From positions 1 through 18,058 of the forward strand of contig JBCDCB010000051.1 in the NCBI GenBank assembly GCA_039182735.1: a DNA stretch of 18,058 nt, in the 5' to 3' direction. The stretch comes from JBCDCB01 sp039182735 (GTDB taxonomy: Bacteria > Planctomycetota > Phycisphaerae > Phycisphaerales > UBA1924). The notes beneath the pieces are model-generated. The model was not told the DNA's origin. It saw only the letters and a list, made by a program, of their open reading frames with translations, and did no database searches. Every line of letters begins with the position of its first letter. Positions within the stretch are counted from its first letter, which is position 1. Below, piece after piece: positions 14,801-18,058 of the stretch. The position numbers and the translations under genes were made by a program.

Positions 14801-16994
14801 TCGGCTGGTCCCCGCCGAGGAATCGCTGCTCGCCCAGAAACTCCCGATCATCGGACTGCAAGATCACCGAGATATCGTCGGAAAACTGATTCGAAACGGC
14901 GATGTCCGGAAGCCCGTTGCGATCCAAGTCTCCTGTCCTCACGCCGCCCGGCCTCGAACCCACAGGAAGCACGACAGCCTGCCCCGCATCGAAACGCGTT
15001 CCGCACGCACCGGCGGTGCCGTAGTACACGATCACCTCATTCGTCGCGGAGTCGGTCACAATGACGTCCGCGTGCGCATCGGAATCGAGCCGCGTCAGCA
15101 GCACGTCTTCCGCGGCGACAAACATCCCTGCAATCGTCTCGCAAATGACATAGCCCGGCATGACCAGCGACTGGTCCCACTCGAAGATCTGGACCGTCCC
15201 GGAATCCTCACAAAGCACCGCGGCATCGAAGTCTCCATCGCCATCCAGATCAAACGTGGAGACCGCGATCGGCCGATCGCCCGTCGCCACGCCGACCGCG
15301 GACCGCAGCGAACCGTTGGCGTTGCCCAGCAACCAGTTGAGACGATCCCCCTCGGAACTCGTCACGACGAGATCAACACGCTGATCGCCATCGATGTCGG
15401 CCGCTTCGAGCGCCCACGCGCGCGTTCCACCTCCCGAAGAAAGTGAGATCGATGGCAACTGCGTAAACAGCCCGTTGCTCTCACCCCGCAAAATGGTCAC
15501 AGCGTTCGACAACTCGTTCGTCACAACAATGTCCAGCGGGCCAAAGCCCGGCACGATGTCCGCGATCGCCACCGCGCGAGGGCGAGCAGAGACCGCGATC
15601 GATTGGACCACCCCATCGAACGTCCCATCTCCTGAACCGCGAAGGATGCTGACGGAGTTGCTGGCCATCCTGGTCTCGGCGGTCACGGCGTCGAGGTTTC
15701 CATCGCCGTCGAGGTCCGCGACGGCCACGCGCGCCGGGCCGCTGCCGACCGGAGCCGCGTCTGCCTGCGCAAACGACCCGTCTCCCTTGCCAATCAGCAC
15801 ACTCAAGCTGTCAGTGTCAGGCCTCGCAACGACAACATCGGGCAGCCCGTCAAGGTTGATGTCCGCGACCGCGACTTCGCGCGGCCCGCCCTGCGTGACA
15901 ACCCGGATCCCATCGCCGAACGAGCGCGTCGAGAGCCCGAACTGATCGAGCTGCTGCAAAAAGATCGAGATGCTGCCGCTCTCTCGGTTGCAGACCGCAA
16001 GATCGAGGAACCCGTCCACATTGAAATCACCCGCATCGACGGAAACCTGATTCCGTTCGTTGTCATCGGCGATCGCCAACTCCTGATCGGTGAAGTTCGC
16101 CGAACCGTCACCGAAGCGAATCGACACGTAGCCCTGAACCGTATTCGTGACGGCGGCCGCCAGATCGATGTTCCCGTCGCGATCAAAGTCGCGCGCCAGC
16201 ACTGTCAGCGGATCCACATCCTGAGGCATCCCTTCGATCGCCGCGGGCAGATCGACCGCAGACTGAAACCCACCCGCCGCGTCATTCAAGAACACCGCCG
16301 TCAAGTCGGCGGTGGGCACCGCGACATCAGGCCGACCGTCTCCGTTGAAGTCGCCTACATCGATCTGGAGAGGAAGGTCCCCCACGAGGAACGGTCCGCC
16401 CATCTCTTGGAAACCGAACGCGCCATCGCCGATCAAGAGCCTGATGCTGCTCTGCACGACGTCCGATTCGACCCGGTCCGCGACCACCAGATCAACGTGC
16501 TGATCCCCATCGAAACGACCGGCCCTGACGCTGACGGCTGCCGTGCCCACCTCGATCGACGATCGAACCTCGAACGTACCATCGCCGAGCCCCTCAAGAA
16601 CGAACACCACGCCGGCAACGTTGTCCATCGCTAGCCCCGGAACATCCGTCAGATCCGTGATCACCATGTCAAGAATGCCATTGCCGTCCAAGTCTTCGAG
16701 TTGGACGTCAAACAAGCAGCTACCGAGCGGACCCCGCTGCCCTGGCAAGAACGTCCCGTCGCCCACTCCAAGGAACACCGCAAACTCGCCTGGGCCGGCG
16801 GTCCCCTGCACCGTCACCGCATCGACAAATCCATCATCATCGAGATGGCCGAGCGCGACCGCCCGAAACCCATCACCCGTCACGAGTTGCGGCTGCGGGA
16901 ACAGCGGCGCATCCTCAAAGACGCCCACCTGCCCGGACGCCGCGCACGCCATCCAGAACACTGACGACACGACAACCGTTCGCACATCGATCAT
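11877..16994 (-). CDS. Giant exported FG-GAP/VCBS repeat protein with dockerin-like C-terminus
   Basis: This 1705-residue protein begins with a short signal peptide (hydrophobic 5-19; cleavage probably near residue 20, A-A-S-G before Q-V), so it should leave the cytoplasm. Residues about 25-765 hold 14 repeats, each with a calcium-loop core such as G-D-F-N-G-D-G-R-P-D or A-D-L-D-G-D-G-N-L-D; one (A-D-I-V-P-G-F-G-P-L-D) is degenerate. From about 768 to 1240 a different beta-rich, Gly-rich region follows, with T5SS/PEP-CTERM-associated repeats near 990-1125 (M-V-I-G-E-A-G-R-G-S, L-I-T-G-G-G-S-S). Residues about 1250-1600 carry seven more FG-GAP repeats. The last 60 residues hold two dockerin-like loops (G-D-A-D-G-N-G, G-D-V-N-G-D-G), each followed by a V-I/V-S-N-L-G helix end. 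FG-GAP repeats in sevens fold as calcium-binding beta-propellers, known in integrins. A cell-surface or matrix adhesion role is likely; ligand unknown. ATG 16994 has GAGG six bases upstream. No enzyme domain is seen. Confidence 0.88.
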   Translation of the reverse strand: MIDVRTVVVSSVFWMACAASGQVGVFEDAPLFPQPQLVTGDGFRAVALGHLDDDGFVDAVTVQGTAGPGEFAVFLGVGDGTFLPGQRGPLGSCLFDVQLEDLDGNGILDMVITDLTDVPGLAMDNVAGVVFVLEGLGDGTFEVRSSIEVGTAAVSVRAGRFDGDQHVDLVVADRVESDVVQSSIRLLIGDGAFGFQEMGGPFLVGDLPLQIDVGDFNGDGRPDVAVPTADLTAVFLNDAAGGFQSAVDLPAAIEGMPQDVDPLTVLARDFDRDGNIDLAAAVTNTVQGYVSIRFGDGSANFTDQELAIADDNERNQVSVDAGDFNVDGFLDLAVCNRESGSISIFLQQLDQFGLSTRSFGDGIRVVTQGGPREVAVADINLDGLPDVVVARPDTDSLSVLIGKGDGSFAQADAAPVGSGPARVAVADLDGDGNLDAVTAETRMASNSVSILRGSGDGTFDGVVQSIAVSARPRAVAIADIVPGFGPLDIVVTNELSNAVTILRGESNGLFTQLPSISLSSGGGTRAWALEAADIDGDQRVDLVVTSSEGDRLNWLLGNANGSLRSAVGVATGDRPIAVSTFDLDGDGDFDAAVLCEDSGTVQIFEWDQSLVMPGYVICETIAGMFVAAEDVLLTRLDSDAHADVIVTDSATNEVIVYYGTAGACGTRFDAGQAVVLPVGSRPGGVRTGDLDRNGLPDIAVSNQFSDDISVILQSDDREFLGEQRFLGGDQPIDLELADMDNDAVLDVVVPNFQGDSVTVLINSTLASSAWTGGASGGGVLVFSDPANWSGGLPGLGDPNVAVFDGSLGEFGGGVEQIALTKDVRLRGIAHASESVRIDLREFDLDLVGDPGTLGSTNGLAIGVLPAFGGVPLAPAELRLASSEVFTRSLIASDVAIGVDLPGELELLGNGGPVQLRVGDGMFVVGQRATGSLKLSGDNPRLEYGIPSDGRGGGGALDGVFVIGDNAGGLVEARSGDAEVIAPLRALVLGRQEHGDGTLRIENDADWFHASSRMVIGEAGRGSVIIQSGGQLRTAISDPLNASGIFLATQEGSSGSVLITGGGSSWTDLAAVIEVGVVGEGSIRVEDGGDLKVATVRNRVNGRIAGDALIDADVVNFGLIEPGVRSGARGEQPGVLTISGNYNQLGDDAQSVNRAGRVVVRAFEDGGEIATDRLVVEGDATLEGSLIVDGSGLPGGLVAGSPVVLEAQSIDGRFSVAFMPPLDGGRFLSVDYAGLTSRGTGVVTLQVNSLNGDISDPASQDFLIDGTPTAAALGDLDGDGDEDLVVTVPGQLVVIMNRGVSGSSLWQGFDDGPQSVIALPIESDPRSVAIGDLDGDGAADDIAVADGLANHVALFASGASGPMEMGVIEFGANSEPEAVAFSDLDNDKWDDLIVALGGSNQVAALNSQGAGPVTAASARTLQTTQAGPTSLVALDTDLTPDGQADLIAVANRAAGTVQRFEIDGLGALQPAMANASSPVGAEPVQVIAADFDLDGVLDLATANRGDGTVSVLLGSAQGEFAPAAQLPVGTSPRSIAAIDLDPDEPGGGDLDLAVIVAGESGNSIQLLRNDLVVDEFDPDDRQLVFTPSSLVSDVGNPQFVLAGDVDSDNESDLVTVNDLDATRAGGRGIGGRVANISVLGAMQVVGACAGDADGNGLTQTADLTFVISNLGAGAPGASGTPGDVNGDGLTTTDDITFVVSNLGCGA
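11880..12059 (-). other. Dockerin-like double calcium loop at the C-terminus of the repeat protein
   Basis: Residues 1646-1705 contain two copies of the motif G-D-x-[DN]-G-[ND]-G-L-T followed by a D-[LI]-T-F-V-[IV]-S-N-L-G segment, separated by a short Gly/Ala/Pro linker. This is the layout of type-I dockerin repeats and of the C-terminal signatures often found on planctomycete secreted proteins. In clostridia such domains dock to cohesins; in planctomycetes the partner is not established. Cysteines stand just before the first and near the end of the second motif and may pair. Confidence 0.75.
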
Positions 16995-17000
16995 GGCGCA

Positions 17001-17004
17001 CCTC
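17001..17004 (-). promoter_or_regulatory. Shine-Dalgarno site of the giant repeat protein
   Basis: GAGG on the minus strand six bases before ATG 16994. Together with the signal peptide that starts there, it sets the start against a frame open for 38 more codons. Confidence 0.6.
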
Positions 17005-17094
17005 GTGCCGCCCACCCCGAGCCGCTCGCGAGCGACCCGATGCGATGCACGGCGAAAGCTCTCTCGTTCACATGTCCGGGACCCGAACAAACCT

Positions 17095-17122
17095 AACATA
17101 GCACACACTCATGCCCGGCCAA
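17095..17122 (-). promoter_or_regulatory. Candidate promoter of the giant repeat protein
   Basis: On the minus strand, TTGGCC (17122-17117), a 16-base spacer and TATGTT (17100-17095) preceded by TGC form a plausible sigma-70 promoter with an extended -10. It lies in the most AT-rich part of this 279-base intergenic region and would give a leader of about 90 bases. Confidence 0.35.
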
Positions 17123-17273
17123 CACAAAATGCCATCGGTTCACATAAACACCGCCCGGTCCGAACAATCAGCCCATTCCGGCCACTGGGGACGGCCACGC
17201 GGGTTCTGCTCCAATGAGACCGCCCCCGCGACGCCCGGCGCGCGGATCGACACGTCGATCGCACGCCATCGGC

Positions 17274-18058
17274 TCACGCGCCCGTCGTCGCCACGCCTCG
17301 CCGATCCAGCAGCGACCCCTCCGCGAGGTACAGCCGAACCAGCGCGATCCGGAACCCGACGAGCGCCTCCACCTCGTTGATCTCCGATTCGAGCAGATCA
17401 CGCTGCGCCTGTGCCACCAGCAGCGCCGTGCTCGCCCCCGCCTCGAACCGCTGCAGCTCCGCATCGACCGTCTCGCGCTGCAGCCGGCGCGTCGTCGCGC
17501 TCGCACCGATCTGCTCACGCGCGCGGCGCGCATCGTTCAACGCCAGCCGAACCTCCAACTCCACCAGCTGCTCCAGGTTCCGCACCGCGGCGGCCGCCTG
17601 CTGACGCGTCGCCAGCGACGCCTCGTACAACCCCCGCGCCTCGTCCCGGCCGATCGACTGGCTGAAACTCACCCCCACGCTGAAGTCGAACGAACTCTCA
17701 TCCAGCGCCAGGAACGACTCACGGAACGTCTCGGCGTACCCCGTCTTCGCGAACGCCACGAACGCGTCCAGCCTCGGGAGCAACCCGTTGCGCGTCCGCA
17801 CCGTCTCCAGACGATCCTGCTCCAGCCGCGTCCGCGACTCGTTCAGATCGGGCCGCGCGAGCAGCGCCAGGCGCACGCGCGATGACTCGTCATCGAACTC
17901 GGGCGCTTGCGCAATCGCCGGCAGCGAGACCGGCACGATCTCCAGATCCGACGCCGCATCGATCGGTGCGTCCATCACCCGCGCGAGCTCCAGCCGGCGC
18001 GCGCGCAGCTCGCTCCGCGCATCGATGAGCGCCTGCTCGCGCAGCGCGACCTCCGCGC
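17274..18058 (-). CDS. TolC-family outer-membrane efflux protein, C-terminal part
   Basis: An open frame runs from the right window edge to TGA at 17274, giving about 261 residues of the C-terminal portion of an outer-membrane factor; the start and roughly the first half are outside the window. The TolC signature is visible: long amphipathic helices rich in Ala, Leu, Arg and Glu, R-P-D-L-N-E-S-R, then a beta-strand pair with V-G-V-S-F-S-Q-S-I-G-R-D-E-A-R, then the second coiled-coil hairpin with V-D-A-E-L-Q-R-F-E-A-G-A-S-T-A-L-L-V-A-Q-A-Q-R-D, the usual F-x-x-G-x-x-T/S motif. These proteins form trimeric outer-membrane channels for tripartite pumps. Partner membrane-fusion and inner-membrane genes would lie to the right if present, as nothing of them is in this window. 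Confidence 0.88.
   Translation of the reverse strand, partial: AEVALREQALIDARSELRARRLELARVMDAPIDAASDLEIVPVSLPAIAQAPEFDDESSRVRLALLARPDLNESRTRLEQDRLETVRTRNGLLPRLDAFVAFAKTGYAETFRESFLALDESSFDFSVGVSFSQSIGRDEARGLYEASLATRQQAAAAVRNLEQLVELEVRLALNDARRAREQIGASATTRRLQRETVDAELQRFEAGASTALLVAQAQRDLLESEINEVEALVGFRIALVRLYLAEGSLLDRRGVATTGA

Larger units (their letters stand above)
16995..17273. other. Intergenic region between tolC-like gene and repeat protein
   Basis: 279 bases without a supported gene. Apart from the promoter and ribosome binding site listed, it shows a weak GGCC-rich inverted repeat around 17180-17196 just downstream of the TolC-family stop, without a T-run. I see no clear intrinsic terminator or RNA gene. 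Confidence 0.4.

Noticed and set aside
13566..15446. Plus-strand open frame of 626 codons opposite the giant repeat protein
   Set aside because: Its apparent periodicity mirrors the FG-GAP repeats of the real gene; there is no signal peptide or domain of its own.
11877..16994. CRISPR or tandem DNA repeats in the repeat-protein gene
   Set aside because: The repetition is at protein level with diverged bases; no identical repeats with regular spacers occur.
16945..16994. Lipoprotein signal (W-M-A-C) in the repeat protein
   Set aside because: The residues before the cysteine do not fit a good lipobox (Trp at -3, Met at -2), so an ordinary signal peptide cleaved slightly later is more likely.

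Overview
This GC-rich window most likely comes from a marine-type planctomycete (Planctomycetota, probably class Phycisphaerae). The main reason is the 1705-residue secreted protein at 11877-16994. It combines FG-GAP/VCBS repeats, a T5SS/PEP-CTERM-associated repeat region and a C-terminal pair of dockerin-like calcium loops, an architecture common in that group. The assignment rests on protein architecture, not on a phylogenetic marker. Every convincing gene lies on the minus strand, so transcription runs from high to low coordinates. The many long plus-strand open frames are antisense shadows of high-GC genes.

Right to left, the window holds four units. (1) 17274-18058 is the C-terminal part of a TolC-family outer-membrane efflux protein, cut by the window edge. 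(2) 11877-16994 is the very large exported repeat protein, with its own plausible promoter and ribosome binding site. (3) 9370-11682 is a catalase-peroxidase, KatG, with an enlarged loop near the active site. (4) 261-9280 is a compact six-gene cluster, with gaps of -4 to 22 bases between genes: succinate-semialdehyde dehydrogenase (gabD), 4-aminobutyrate-type aminotransferase (gabT), a nitrilase-superfamily amidohydrolase, a large fold-type-I PLP decarboxylase of the Orn/Lys/Arg family, an ATP-grasp ligase and a C45-type NTN acyltransferase/amidohydrolase. A candidate promoter lies just before gabD. At the left edge the first nine codons of another minus-strand gene are visible; they resemble the start of an IS630-type transposase.

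The cluster is the most interesting part. It pairs an amine-generating decarboxylase, an amide-forming type of ligase and two amide-cleaving enzyme families with the transaminase/dehydrogenase pair that drains omega-amino acids into dicarboxylic acids. This resembles the logic of the Puu (gamma-glutamylated putrescine) and Dav (5-aminovaleramide, lysine) pathways, but it is assembled from different protein families. The substrate cannot be read from the sequence. A pathway for a basic amino acid or polyamine with an acylated or amide intermediate is an inference. Intergenic stretches are all under 300 bases; hairpins, promoters and ribosome binding sites in them are listed individually.
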